64,000 nucleotides of DNA from Plantago major (Eukaryota > Streptophyta > Magnoliopsida > Lamiales > Plantaginaceae). The position numbers were made by a program, and so were the translations under genes. Below are positions 22,161 through 34,625 of this stretch, in pieces. Below the pieces are notes generated by a model that worked only from the letters and a program-made list of their open reading frames with translations, had not been told where the DNA came from and made no database searches. Within the stretch, counting starts at the first letter, position 1; every line of letters begins with the position of its first letter. The stretch covers positions 42,206,677 to 42,270,676 of the forward strand of contig CM048839.1 of assembly GCA_026545765.1 (NCBI GenBank). Reading direction: 5' to 3'.

Positions 22161-24123
22161 ATGGAAGTCGAAATTAGGGCAAGACAATCCTCCTTTGGAA
22201 ACGAAGTTGTAAAAGCGCTTGGAGACATTTCAAACTCTGTGCCTTTAACTCCTGCTTGGGCTAAGGAGAAAATGCTTTTGATGAAGCAGCTTCAAGATAA
22301 AAAGTAAATTTTCCTTTTCTTGCAACTACGTTTTCTGTATGTGGTTTTGTTTGGGCTATGCAATGGGTTGTGTAGTTGTGTTTTCTGTTCCTGATTTATA
22401 GTATTTTGAATCCTGATGAACAGCAAACTTATTGAGTTGGTTGGAATGGAGATTGAGAACTTGAGCGGTCGCCTTCAGAAGATGCAGAGGCAAAATTGGA
22501 GTCTGGCTCAGCGGAACAGTCTACTCTTGTCGGTCAGTTTATTATCTTTTTACGCGTTTACGACCAAGTTTTACGTTACTTGGCTATTTGGAATTGGCAT
22601 TTTGGTTCAACTTTTTATGCTTGGTGGTGTGCAGGAGCAGAGTGTGGATAAAAAGAGGGTAAGTAAGCCTGCTTAGATATTTGCTTCGCGTAGGAATATA
22701 TAACTTTGTTTAGTTTGTTGTTTATCTCACTTGATCATTCTACTTCCTGCTATTGACAGTTGCTAGTGCTTCAGCATGAGCTTGCATCTAAGAAAGCTCT
22801 TCTTAAGGTGAAGGAAGTAGAATATAAGGTATACTTGTTTGCAATACATGCTACATTGTAATATTGTTCAAGTTCTTTTATCATCTCGTATGGCTCTCTA
22901 TGATTGTAGCTGCCTAACATTGCTTAGTGTGCTAGCTTAGAGCTGTTTTTGTAGGAAAATGACTATTTATGTGACAAGGAATATTTTCCCATCATGAATT
23001 TCATTGCTGAATGTTGTGGTCTTTTGTATATTTGCAACTGCAATAGGAGTCTAGGACCTTCCATGTATACCTACCCATAGATATTTTAGCCATAATTATC
23101 TTGGATATGTTTCTTGCTGACAGGAAGATGAATGGTTTTTATGCTATGTTTACCTGAGGAAATATCTTTTTACGACTTATTATCCGGCCAATACTTTCCC
23201 TTCTATAGTAATTTCACTACTTTGCCTTATAATCCCATAGGGATAAATTATGTGACACCACACATGTTTGTTAGAAAATTCTAGGTTTATGTCTGGAGAG
23301 TGGTGGCACTGGATACTATCCAGGCCCTTCTCATGGCTATATATTAATGACTTGCTAAATTTTTCTTGGGCACAAAAAAGTGAACACTTGTAGAACTGAA
23401 TGGTAGGACACATATAAGGTTATTTATTTATCTTTATTGTATGACAATGAAAAAGCCATATTGTAATCTAAGTACTACAAATTCACTTGGCTAGGCGAAG
23501 ACCAAGGTGGTAGCTAAGGAATGTAGACATGAGGAGAACAGCAAACCTTGCAAAATCAGTAGGACGGGACGTCCTTCAAGAAGTCGATGTAAATTTCTAC
23601 TGAATCAGGCATTGAATTACATAATTGTATTTGTATTAGTAGCCACTTTAACTTGTCGAAATATAATGCAGCTTTGGGAGGTCCAGTGGTGTCTGAGATT
23701 CTTGCTGAAAAAGAGGCATTGGGAAGAAAAAGGTCAGCCTTATCTGCTCATAATTTTGATTTTAGAAGTTACTGTGTGTCCTAATTTATAGCAGTTTCAC
23801 CAACCATGATGAAGAAAATCAGAGTAGTTTCGTATTAACTGTTTTTCTGTTGGTGCTCTATCAGGAGGCAATCTACTACTTCAAGGGTTATACACCAAGA
23901 TCCAAGTGAAGATTTATTTGAGATGGATGATGCCGAGATTCTTCCACTGAAGCCATTAGACGATTCGGCCACAAAAAAAGCAGTAATCGAAGATAGTTAT
24001 GAATCCAAAGTTTATGAAGAAGAATATCGAAGAAGCTCTGTTGGAAGACCAAGGCGAAGATCAGCTGCAAAGATTGAATCTTACAAGGAGATACCCCTTA
24101 ATATCAAAATGAGGAGAACATGA
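22161..24123 (+). CDS. SGO: Shugoshin, short paralogue A
   Basis: Seven exons with GT-AG borders: 22161-22303, 22424-22532, 22635-22658, 22760-22828, 23495-23588, 23672-23732, 23865-24123. Together they make 759 nt in frame (252 residues). The N-terminal third is a coiled coil (KLIELVGMEIENLSGRLQ... through QHELASKKALLK). The C-terminus carries the basic plant SGO motif (SVGRPRRRSAAKIESYKEIP). Shugoshins hold centromeric cohesion by recruiting PP2A to protect cohesin in meiosis, and in some species in mitosis (family knowledge). A central exon encodes a TGRPSRSR basic patch that is amplified in the second copy at 61668. The protein is much shorter than Arabidopsis SGO1/SGO2 but contains both hallmark ends. 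Start choice: first ATG, with sequence upstream conserved between the two paralogues. Confidence 0.9.
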
Positions 24124-25420
24124 TGATTTATTGACATAATGTAATTATAAATTTAAGTTATCCAATCTAAGCGTTGTATAATTCTGATCATTTTGGATAA
24201 GTGGGCTCTTAGTCTTTTTAGTCTTTTGTATGTTGTTTTGGGCGAAATCTAAAATGTACGTGTATTAATGAAAGAAAAATTAATGTTCTTAAATATATAT
24301 ATAATGTTTTAAATAATATTAGTAATGTTTTATGAGTGGGTATTTTAAATCATCGATGTTCTTAGTAAAACTTCTAATGTTTTTGGATATAACTGTAATA
24401 TTTTTCCGTCTCTTTTAATCTCTCAGGAAAATGAATTTTTAATTTCTCGCTTCAATTGTTTGTCACATTATAATTTTGCATTTCTTCTGTAGTAGGCTCG
24501 TGTTGGCTTTCTGGGCCACAAGCACTCCGACCTGCTATAGATTGGAAATATGACTGCAAATGTTGCTACGCAATCAGTTGTAGCTGGATCGCTGTCAACT
24601 GATATCAGACTGCGATCCACTTGTAATTGTGATCGATATGCTCAAACTGAAAACGGCAGCCTTATTGCAGTTGCAGTTTTCCGTATATCATAATTCAGCT
24701 GTCTTTCAGAAATGAATGGTCTGGTTCTTGTGTTATGTTTTCTTGTTTCAGTAATTTGCAGACATCAACTACGATTTACTCAACAAGAATGCATTTACAG
24801 AGTGTTAGTTGGGGTTCAAGTTCAACACCTTGGATGTGCATATGGCAAATAATGGATTTTTACTCAATCCGTCACACTAGCAAGATGAATTATGAACAAT
24901 TAGTACGCGCATATTAAATTGTTATATTGATACAATTTGATATGGATTAATAGCAAGTTAGCAATGTGTAAGAATCCTGTAAGAATGAGATGATATACTA
25001 TTAAGATACTTAATGGTTGGTTTTAAGTATTTTGAATGATGTGATGTGCTATGAATGTAAATTGTTTGTTACACACAGCATGCAGTGGAAGAACATTAAT
25101 GTTTGGAAAAAATTCAATTCAAGTTGAAACAATTGAGTATGATGCACACGCACCCTCCAAATATACAGTGTTACACATGAATATACTTTGATTCGTTATT
25201 TAAAGAGTAGTTGGTGAAATAAATTATTTCCAAGTTCCCAACGACGTTAAATAAATTGCAACCATTTTTCAGAATTTAGGAAATTACACCAAATCACCTG
25301 ATAAACAAGGGTAACTTATTTAAATCCCTAACATTTTATAAATAACATAAGAGTCCCTAAAAAGTTATGTTGGTCCGAAAGATGGATCAATCATCAATTT
25401 GTAATTTGTCTTAGAAAGCG
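24124..25420. other. Intergenic spacer left of the nested element block
   Basis: The 3' UTR of shugoshin A and AT-rich sequence. No further gene or element is recognised. It ends in the left target-site copy TTATGTTAT (25421-25429) of the Mutator-like element. Confidence 0.5.
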
Positions 25421-25429
25421 TTATGTTAT

Positions 25430-25850
25430 GGCAAAAAAAATATTTTAGGTTCACTACAATGTTGCAGTGCCAATTTAGGTACGCTAGTGTGACATCGTCC
25501 AATTTACATACACTACCATAACACCCAAACAAATTGAGGTCCAATTTTCAATTTTCCGGTGATTTTGCCTACGTGACAGTCGGAGCTCTAATTTTGACCG
25601 TCTTAGACCTTTGACCGGGTATACTTGAGCCCAAAAAAAAAAATTTAAAAATTAAATTTAAATCCGAGGGATACATGTCAGTACCAAATTAAATCTGGGT
25701 TTATAAATTTAAAAAAATTGAAAATTAAAATTTTAAATTATAAAAAATATTTATAAAATTATAAACTAATAAAAAATAATTTCTTAAATAAAAAAATAAA
25801 AAAATAAACGTTTTTTCTGTGTGAGACACGTAAATGAATTAGACGTTTTT
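25430..25850 (+). repeat. MULE left terminal inverted repeat
   Basis: Pairs with 60985-61345 in reverse complement. Shared blocks include ATTTTAGGTTCACTACAATG, CAAACAAATTGAGGTCCAAT, AAATCTGGGTTTATAAATTT and TTCTGTGTGAGACA. The inner edge is approximate. Confidence 0.8.
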
Positions 25851-26036
25851 TCTGTGTGAAACGAATTAAAAACTGGGGGAAAACATAAATGAAACTTAAA
25901 CCTTAAGACATAAACCCTAATTCCATCCAGCCCGGCCCCAAATTTCTCATCTCCGATTCTCTTCCCGTTTCGGCTTGATAATCGTTTCATACATCGATTC
26001 GTTGCACGGAGATAACACATCATTATCAATTTTGAG

Positions 26037-27258
26037 ATGAAGATCAAGTGGAAGGGGAAAACGAAGACCATAGTGGGTTGTGAAGGTAAGTAGCGTTTCT
26101 TTCCTATTCTTCTTGAACAATAAACACGCTTTTTATTGATGATAGCTTTAGTTTGTTGGTTGGGTTGTAACGAGCATGTGATATAGTTTATGGGATGTCA
26201 ATAGTTTATGCAGTTTTTGTATGAATCGAAGTTTGGTGAATTTTTTATTGAGTAATAAGAAGATGTTGAGTATTATAATAATCCATGGTTTGTGAATGAT
26301 TAGTGGTAATTAACTATATAATAAGGTGATTAAAATAATCTAAAGTGTACTTTGCTTGTCTTACTCAGATTGGTTGGATATTCCATCTGATGAAACTGCT
26401 TCGGAGTTGAGTTTCCGGTTTGGTGGGAAATTCATTCACCTTCCTAAAGCTGAGTATATTGGTGGGGGTACATTGGTTGCTACAGATGTTGGGGGAATGT
26501 TAATGGGCAGGACAGAGCTTGAAGAATTAATTGGTAGAGAGGGCATAAAACAGGTGAAAGGATTCTATGTTATTCATGAAGGTGATTTTCTAATGCTTAA
26601 CACATCATTAGATATTGGGAAGTTTTTTGCCAAAGCAGTGATGAGGTGGGACAAAAAACTAATCTTATATGTTGATGCTAAAGAGTTCCCTAAGATCTGT
26701 GCAAGTGAAACTGAGGAAGTGCAATTTAGTTAGGAGGTAGGAGGGTCACAGCCACCTATTGATGATTCCATACATGATGACTTGTCATTAGCCCTGGATA
26801 TTGATGGGGTAGTGCATGAAGTGAATGAGAATGGGAATACACCTGCAATGCCTACACCTAAGAAACCAAAGAAGGCAGTTGTACAACAAAAACAGGGCAC
26901 CAATAGGAGGAAGAGAGTTGTTCAGCCTGGTGAACTTATATTGGATTTCACTCTAGGTGATGAACCTGTTCTTGTAGAGATGCAAGAAAGACAGACTAAT
27001 GAAAGGGTGGAGGAGCCTGTGATTGAAATAATTACAAATGAAGTGGTGGACCAGGTAGTGTTTGATGCAGGGAATGAGGATATAGAGGAACCTATTGATG
27101 AGGAGATAATATGTGAGGAAGCTCCTAATGCTACACAGGCTACACAAACCACAAACCCCATGTTTGATGATGAGTTTCTAGTTGATGCTCACATGCATCA
27201 TGATATACCTGTCCATACAAGCAATGAGATACTCTTGATATTCCTGTTACAAGAATAG
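26037..27258 (+). pseudogene. MULE transposase, 5' exons (mudrA-like), interrupted
   Basis: The first exon 26037-26085 begins at ATG 187 bp inside the TIR. A GT-AG intron to 26368 leads to exon two from 26369, reading WLDIPSDETASELSFRFGG, the N-terminal region seen in plant MuDR-type transposases before the MuDR DNA-binding domain. An in-frame TAG at 26731-26733 breaks the frame, which otherwise continues without shift to TAG at 27256-27258. The second half is acidic (EEPVIEIITNEVV and similar), like the linker of these proteins. The downstream part of the gene resumes at about 58020, on the far side of the nested retrotransposons. A possible further exon starts near 27364 (ATGAATGATGATG). 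Dead as a transposase on sequence grounds. Confidence 0.7.
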
Positions 27259-27403
27259 ACTGTGATGAAAGTGATGTTCATGTAATGTACTTACTATTAA
27301 TTTTGTAATGCTTAGTTTAGTAAGTTAACACCTTGTTGATTGAGTTATTATATGCTGCAACAGATGAATGATGATGACTTGTGTATTTGCCAAAATTTGC
27401 TCT

Positions 27404-27665
27404 TGTCAACTAGACTAGCAGATCGATCCATCAAGGCTACGGCCCAACCCACAATCCATTAATGAGTCCACCTTGACTTCATACGTGAGTTGGACTCCAA
27501 AGGCTAGTTAGCAAGCCCACCTAGCTGAGTCATCCATGCAGCCAATCAGCCCGCATGCCACCTGACTAGCTCACACCTTGCCAACCCTCCAGCTGGTTGA
27601 CAAGCTAGCTAGCTCACCTAGCTCGCCCAACCTTGCATGACTAACTCTGTCAGTCAGCACCTGAC
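27404..27665 (+). mobile_element. Ty3/gypsy 5' LTR, left fragment
   Basis: A segment rich in CTAGCT/CAGCC motifs. It is continuous in style and register with 49298-49940 once the copia element and one CTGAC are removed. The exact left end is uncertain: no intact 3' LTR remains for comparison. A TGT at 27404 is the best candidate because the LTR's right end is ...TCTACA. Confidence 0.55.
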
Positions 27666-29386
27666 TGTTGGGAAATTTGTTGGGAAATTTCTTGGGAAAT
27701 TTGTTAGGAAATTTGTTAGATATTTTGTTAGAAATATCTGTTTAGATTTTGATCAGCAACATGATGACTTATCTTAGTCTCAGAAAGGCGATTAGTACTC
27801 TTGGTTCACTTGAACATTGTAAAAGAGGAAATCCACTAAGTATGATAGTCTAGCTAATCTTGTATAAGATGTTAGGTCTCGAAATGTAATTTTTATTTTA
27901 TGAAGAGAAGACCAAGAAGAAGACATCCAAGCAGAACAAGCTCAACGACATTGAAGACTTGAAGAAACTGCACAAGATTACTGAAACTGTTTTTCAGATA
28001 TCTTAGCCAGATATCTTGAAGACACGAATAGTTTTATACAAACTGTGTCACAAGAGATATCTGAGAAATAAGAGGCCTATCTGAAAACAAGGAAAGTGTC
28101 CACAGATATCTATTCTCAGATACCTTGAGCATTAACCACATTTCTGAAAAAGAAATATATATTGCAAACAAAGTTGTTTCAATAAATAGTGGTATCTGAA
28201 GATTGAAGATAAGGACGTGCAAAGAATCAGATAACACTAGTCTCTGATACAAAGCATAGTTCCGTTGGCACTACAGGACAAAAAGTATAGTACAATGCAT
28301 TTAATGCACGGACAGAGATGTCTGAATAAAAGCAACGGCAGCTTCTGAAGAAGAAGACAAAACACCATAAGATTATACACAAATATCAATAGTTTGAATT
28401 TGAGCCTAACGGATACTATTCAAACGGTACTCAAATTCATCTATAAATATCAACACTTAGACTGCTTGAAGAGACACGACACACTTTGAAAACGCTGAAC
28501 ATCTTACTCTCTCAAAGCAACTTACTTATCCTCAAAGCTTTCTGTTGCGACCAAAGCTTTTGATCTTGAGTAACACTGAAGTTCTAAGTGTCCTGATCCT
28601 AAACAAACAAATTTATCACGTGAAAGAGTTGTAACTAAAGATTGAGTATCTGAGATTCATTCTATTGAACATTTTTCTAAGACTTGGGTCAAGAAAAGAA
28701 CAAGATACCATACATTGAAAAGTGTATTAAGTATACTTGATTCAGAGCTATCTGAATAATGAATAAGTTATTAAAGAAGCTCATCCGACAACTCAAACCA
28801 AAACCAACACCATAAGGCGTGGAGATGTGAAGTACTTAGTTTGAAAAATCAGGGAATAACTCCAAGGTTACCGGAGTATAGGAAGTACTTGATTTGGGAA
28901 ATTAAGGAATAACTCCAAGGTTATTGAGTATAGGAAGTACTTAGCTTGGGAAGCTAGGGAATAACTCAAAAGGTTTCTGAGTACATGAAGTACTTGGCTG
29001 TGAAAGCCGGGGAACAACTCAGGGGGAACATTTGGTTGGGAACCAATTGTTTAAGAATCTTAGAATAGGATTATTGTAAGGTGAACTCAATTATCTGTTC
29101 TAGTGAATTCTAGGTCTCTGGTAGACCGAAGTGGATTAGTTGGAGGATTACGCCACCTCCAGACACCACTATACTTGCTGTGTTATTTACCTTTCTGTAT
29201 TTACATTTCAGCAACACACACACACACATTAACTGTTTCTGCACTTATCTTTATTAAGTCTTCCGCGCTCTGATTCTAAGTATCAGATATCTATTCAGAT
29301 ATCTGAGAAATAGATTTTATCGACAAAAGTTTTAAAAGACTATTCACCCCCCTATAGTCTTTCACTTGCCGTTATCTGGACCAACA
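27666..29386 (+). repeat. Copia 5' LTR (1721 bp)
   Basis: Starts TGTTGGG and ends CCAACA immediately before the PBS. Matches 46962-48659 over most of its length. Carries a TATA box TATAAATAT at 28442-28450, a short CA microsatellite near 29214, tandem GGAAGTACTTG..GGGAATAACTC modules at about 28850-29010, and many copies of the palindromic motif CAGATATCTG or close variants (for example 27995, 28008, 28103, 29284, 29295). Confidence 0.9.
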
Positions 29387-29400
29387 AGTGGTATCAGAGC
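29387..29400 (+). promoter_or_regulatory. Copia primer-binding site (initiator tRNA-Met)
   Basis: TGGTATCAGAGC begins two bases after the LTR end, the standard copia PBS complementary to the 3' end of initiator tRNA-Met. A second copy lies at 48662-48673. Confidence 0.9.
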
Positions 29401-29856
29401 AGGAGGTTCACAAGCCTTCTGCACTGAACCTAGATCCCCAGATAGGTGAAGGAACTTTGTCCATTTTCGAGGACTATTTAATTTGTGTGTTAAGTGTCCA
29501 GGTATGTCTCTGAGTGATGCACCCATTCTCAAACCAGAGAATTACGAGAAATGGAAAAATAACATGATGCTCCACCTTGAAGCCATAAGTGACGAAATGA
29601 TCGAAGTGATAAAGAATGGCCCAATAGTCATTCAACAACTCAAACAAGTCATGGAAGTTTCTAATGGTAGAGACAGAGATCAAAGCGAAGGATCTTCACA
29701 AACCGATGCGTCAACAAGTGGGAGATCTACTAGTCAAGTCATTTACGAACCAAAGCCCAGAGAACTCTGGACATCGAAAGATGCCAAGAGAAATCGTCTG
29801 GATGGTCAAGCTCGTAATATCATCATCAGATCCACTACAAGAAAAACTGGACAAAA

Positions 29857-30032
29857 CGACGTTATGGGGCGACGGATTTTATCCGTCGCCCCATAACGAC
29901 GGATCGCTAATTGGGGCGATTAATCTATTCGTCGCTTGAATTGGCGACGGATAATAGTTATCCGTCGCTTATTAGCGACGGATAACTTATCCGTCGCTCA
30001 ATTGGACGACGGATAATAATTATCCGTCGCCC
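29857..30032. repeat. CACTA left subterminal repeats
   Basis: About eight copies of GCGACGGAT or its complement ATCCGTCGC, in both orientations and mostly as hairpin pairs separated by AT-rich spacers. In En/Spm these sites bind the element-encoded TnpA protein (family knowledge). A matching cluster is at 34366-34625. Confidence 0.8.
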
Positions 30033-30886
30033 AAGTTTGACTTTTGTTACAAAAAAAAGATTGACTGACACGTGTCCGCTCCGTAGTTTCCAGAATTCAT
30101 ATTCGGTCGACAGAGAGGCAGCCTGCCCTCATTTCTTCCTTCTCCCTTCTTCTTCCTCATTCTCTTCTTCTCCGTTTCCGGTGAATTGTTCGTTATTCCG
30201 GCCAATCTTGGTGCCTAATCGAAGCTAGTGGGACAAGGAGTTTGTTTCTTCGATCAATTTCAGATTTCTACCGATTAATCAAGGTATTTTGGCTAAAACC
30301 CTAGTTTTTTAAAATTTGGGGATTTTGTTTATTTTGATTAATTTGAGCAATTATATGTATATATGATAAGTATGTAGTAGTTAGTTTAGTTAATTTGATC
30401 AATTATATGTAATTTGTTCAATTTGATAGTTAGTTTAATTAATGATATGAATGTATGTAGTATGTTAAGTTTGGTATGTATGAATGTATGTAGTTAGTTT
30501 GATTTGTGTGTTAAGTATATATAGTTAGTTTAGTTAATTTGATATGTTTGTTAAGTATAGAAGTATGTAGTTTTGATTTGATAAATTTGTATGTTAAGTA
30601 TGTAATTTGATATGAATATATGTAGTAATTCGATATGTATAGAGTAATTAGTTAATTTGATATGTATGTTAAGTATATAATATATGTACTAAGAGGTTGA
30701 AATGGTTAAATTATATGCCAAATTTTGTAAATATCGAACACTTAATTAATAATTAATTTATAAGCAACATATAATAATTAACAATTAACCTCTACAATCT
30801 TCTTATCCGAATTGGAATCGATCTAATAAATTAAATACGATCTAATCAATTGGAACGTCTCAGGTTAAAAATAAAGTATATATACA

Positions 30887-32167
30887 ATGAATTCCGACCG
30901 TGAGTGGATGTACGATCGTACGGCGGTAAATGGCAGAGTTTCTAGGAGTTTTGTAGAAAGGGTTAAAGGTTTCATCTCGTTTGCCATGGGACGTCCGGTT
31001 TGTGCAATTGGGGGGTTGATAAAGTGTCCTTGCACATTGGAAACCTGCAGAAACAAGCAATTTATGACGCCTACAGTAGTATTCGAGCACTTGCGACGTT
31101 ATGGATTCATGCCTGAGTATCATGTATGGATTCATCACGGTGAGGAAGCAAATCCATGGCATACCTCCAATGGAGGGAGAGGCGGGGTTTGGGGCCACCT
31201 ATCGAGTGCCTTTCTGCTTGTCGGAACATGTGCATGGTGTATTGGGAGGAGGATGTAGATCTGTTGGAATGCAAGTTCTGTGGTAGGGAGCGTCACAAGT
31301 GATGAGGAGGAGGGTGCATGAGAATGAGGAGTTTCATCCGTTTTGTCTCTAGGCTTATATAACTAGTAATCATTAGTTGATATATATATGAAACCAAACA
31401 TTATGGTAAAATTGAAGCTGATGTAACTTATATTATGTAATGCCGTAACAATTGACTGGAGCTAATATAACTTATATTACGTAGCAATTGATTGAATTAT
31501 TGTGAAATTGATTTATTATCGTAAATGAAAGAACTCGATCTAATGAATTCAAACGTGTCAGGTTATTATCTAATTATTCAATGAATACCGATCGTGGATG
31601 GATGTATTGTCGTACTCTCAATGGCAGAGTTCAATGGAGTTTTCTGAAAGGGGTTGAAGGTTTCATTGCATTTGCAATGTCAAATCCGGCTTGTGTAAAG
31701 GATGGGTTGATAAAGTGTCCTTGTGCAATGAAACAGTGCAGAAACAAGCAATACGTGACTCCTAAAGTGGTAGTCCAACACTTGAGGAAAAATGGATTCC
31801 TGCCTGCGTATCAGGAGGTACGAGGAAGAACGAGCGGTATGAAATGGTTGATATGAACCAAAAGAAGAGGTACCGAACCAAGTATGAACCATTTATTCTG
31901 GCGACTCAAGCACGACAAGTGGTGTTTCTTGAATATCCAAGCAGAAAACGCGATAAGGGGGAATGGTTAGCTGCGGTACCTATTCGTGCTCGCTCGAAAG
32001 TGGAGTACATTGAGAAAGATGACTCAATTACCAACTCGTACCAACAAGAGGATGTCGATAAACAAGCAGAAGATCCCATAGAAGCAGATGATGAGTTGTT
32101 TGATCTGCACGAGGACCAATATGTAGTCTTAGAGGACGGCGATAACGGTATATTATGTGTATTATGA
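30887..32167 (+). pseudogene. CACTA transposase remnants with duplicated transposase-associated domain
   Basis: An ATG at 30887 opens a transposase-associated domain (MNSDREWMYDRT...IKCPCTLETCRNK...HLRRYGFMPEYHVWIHHGE). A second ATG at 31581 opens a closely related copy (MNTDRGWMYCRT...IKCPCAMKQCRNK...HLRKNGFLPAYQ). From 31844 to 32167 follows a DUF4216-like C-terminal segment (PFILATQARQVVFLEYPSRKRDKGEWL) and an acidic tail. The catalytic TNP2-type core that should separate these domains is absent, so this is a deletion derivative. Confidence 0.7.
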
Positions 32168-32239
32168 GTTATTATATGTGTTATTTTAATCTTTTATTTA
32201 TTTTAACTCGTACTAACACATTTTTATTTATTACATTTT

Positions 32240-34170
32240 TTGCAGATGTCATGACAGAGGCCGTCCACTATCGTCCCCACGCAACGGCCGCATGATAGTG
32301 GTGGGTCGGGGACACCGTCGAACAGGAGGGCTCAAGATCGTGACAGCAGTCTCGGATTCCCGAGACCCCAGGAGAGAGAGAAGTGGCTCTACCAAGCCGG
32401 ACACATCTTTGGAGGCGACCACGACGATTGTCCCTACCTCGTGTTCGATCCAAACAATCCCAACGTCACGTGGACCTTTGCCTATGATTTTCCCTATTGG
32501 TCCTGCCAAGTAAGTATTATACATTCTTCTTAAATATGTAAAACATAACTGATAATGATAGTTGACAAGTATAAATTGTTGTACTAAAGTAATGCATATT
32601 CGTTTCTTGTATCTCATACATTGACAACAGCTTATGGCCTCGGGAGGTGCACAACAAACTAGGTGACATCTTAGAGCAGAGAGAGCCACCAGGCGGTGGT
32701 GAGTGTTGGAGCCACATCTCGGAGCGCATGAGGGCCGAGTACTTCGATGAGCTGAGGGTAAGTTAAAATATGACATTCATTTGTTTGTAATTATAATCGT
32801 TTTAATATGAGTAGTATGTTAGCCACTGTAAGTGAGTGGTATGTTAGCCACTTTATTTGGGTGATATGTTAGTCACCATTGTGTTAGTAAATTTTAGGAC
32901 AATGTGAGTGGTATGTTAGCCACTGTATGTGAGTGGTATGTTAGCCACTTTATTTGGGTGAAATGTTAGTCACCATTGTGTTAGTAAATTTTAGGACAAT
33001 GTGAGTGGTATGTTAGCCACTGTATGTGAGTGGTATGTTAGCCACTTTATTTGGGTGATATGTTAGTCACCATTGTGTTAGTAAATTTTAGGACAATGTG
33101 AGTGGTATGTTAGCCACTATATGTGAGTGGTATGTTAGCCACTTTATTTGGGTGATATGTTAGTCACCATATACATTATGTTGTTAGGACATGTATTGAC
33201 TTTGGATGTTGTATGAAATTGGGAATGTAGAAGGAGTACTTCATTCAAGAGTTGATCCCAGATCCGCGCGTACTGACCTGTGGGATCCAAATCTGAGGAT
33301 ATGGTCAGACGTGGAAGGACATTCGGGATCGGTGGCCCAATCCCTCCACAGGTTGATGCAACGGAGTGGGCCCTTTGGGATGCCTACTGGCGCCGAACTG
33401 ATGTCCAGGACGTTGCTTGGACCAACAGTAACCGGCATCCCGATCGACACGGGAAGGGCGCTTCACCACCTTGGGAGGCGATCTCGTTATCGATTATTAT
33501 CAATCGCGCGTATATATGTGTTTTTGCAATCTAGCATTACGTGTATGTATGAAGTCTCGCCGCTCTAATACTTGTAGATGATAAATTGTTGACTAGATCT
33601 GGTTTGATTCGTGGCACGGGGAGGTGACATCCGAGTATGCCATCTTCAAGAAGGCCAGCCGAAGGTATGGGTATGGACCGATCACGGGCCTATCTATTGG
33701 GTATGTTTATGTTGCTTAAAGTTCATATTTGTACACTATTACAAGTTACTTTTTAAAGCGAATCGATCATGATATCTGCTATTTACGATTTCAGCCGAGG
33801 TTGATGCTCAGTGGCGAGGCAGAGGACGAGGGGTGATGTGTTGTCAATCGAACAAGTTGACAACATCTTCCTAGAGGTCAACAAACCGGACAAGAAAGGA
33901 CGAATATATGGACTCGGAGCCTCGGTTTGCATCGGCTAGTCCGGTGCTCCTCATCATCATCCCAAAGCCTGCACATCCGGTTTACATAGGACCGGTCTCG
34001 GAAATGGTGCAACAAGAAGGTCCGGGAACAAAGTTGCTAAGCTAACTCAAGAGATGGAGCAACAAAGGACGAGATGGAGCGCCATGACAGAACGAAAGGA
34101 GGAGAACGAGCGCCTTGATTCTGAATGGACGAGTTCATGTCCAGCCGCCATCACCCACACCCACGTCTGA
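32240..34170 (+). pseudogene. Second CACTA gene remnant (plant transposase, Ptta/En-Spm type)
   Basis: Discontinuous open segments resemble the second gene of CACTA elements: a stretch around 32400-32510 (HIFGGDHDDCPYLVFD..WTFAYDFPYW), one at 32630-32760 after a GT-AG type gap, one near 33230-33480 and one at 33600-33700 (WHGEVTSEYAIFKKASRRYGYG). Stops and shifts lie between them. The assignment is by overall look and position only. Confidence 0.4.
32807..33170. repeat. 97-bp tandem repeat, about 3.8 copies
   Basis: The unit contains two GTGAGTGGTATGTTAGCCAC modules, one GGGTGATATGTTAGTCACC variant and TGTTAGTAAATTTTAGGACA. Units are nearly identical, so amplification is recent. It lies in a gap between remnant exons of the CACTA second gene, probably an intron. 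Confidence 0.9.
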
Positions 34171-34365
34171 TAGCTAGTTATGTATCTGTATGTTCGGATT
34201 TTTTTCTAATTTACACTTGTTTGGATAATTTCTCCACTTCAATATTACTTTTTTATTCATTGAAACATTTTCCGTATTATTGATTTATTATCGAACATTA
34301 TATTGATTTAATAGGTGAACTACGAAAAATAGGGATTAATATGAAATAAATAGTGACGGAATTAG

Positions 34366-34625
34366 TGACGGAATTTCAAATTCCGTCACTAGTCCAATTA
34401 AAATATTTAGCGACGGATAGATTCTATCCGTCGCTAAATATAGCGACGGATAGAATCTATCCGTCGCTATATTTCGGAATTAAAAAAAAAAAATTGGTCA
34501 ATCCGTCGCGAATTGGACGACGGATTGTTATCCGTCGCCACGCCTGTGGGGACGGATTTTCTATCCGTCGCCGTAGCCGGGCGACGATAGTAACTGTTCG
34601 AGCGACGGATCTATCCGTCGTTACA
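34366..34625. repeat. CACTA right subterminal repeats
   Basis: Cluster of GCGACGGAT/ATCCGTCGC units matching those at 29857-30032, again in both orientations, including GCGACGGATAGATTCTATCC hairpins. Confidence 0.8.

Noticed and set aside
29387-29400. tRNA-like sequence TGGTATCAGAGC
   Set aside because: It is the primer-binding site complementary to initiator tRNA-Met, not a tRNA gene; no cloverleaf surrounds it.
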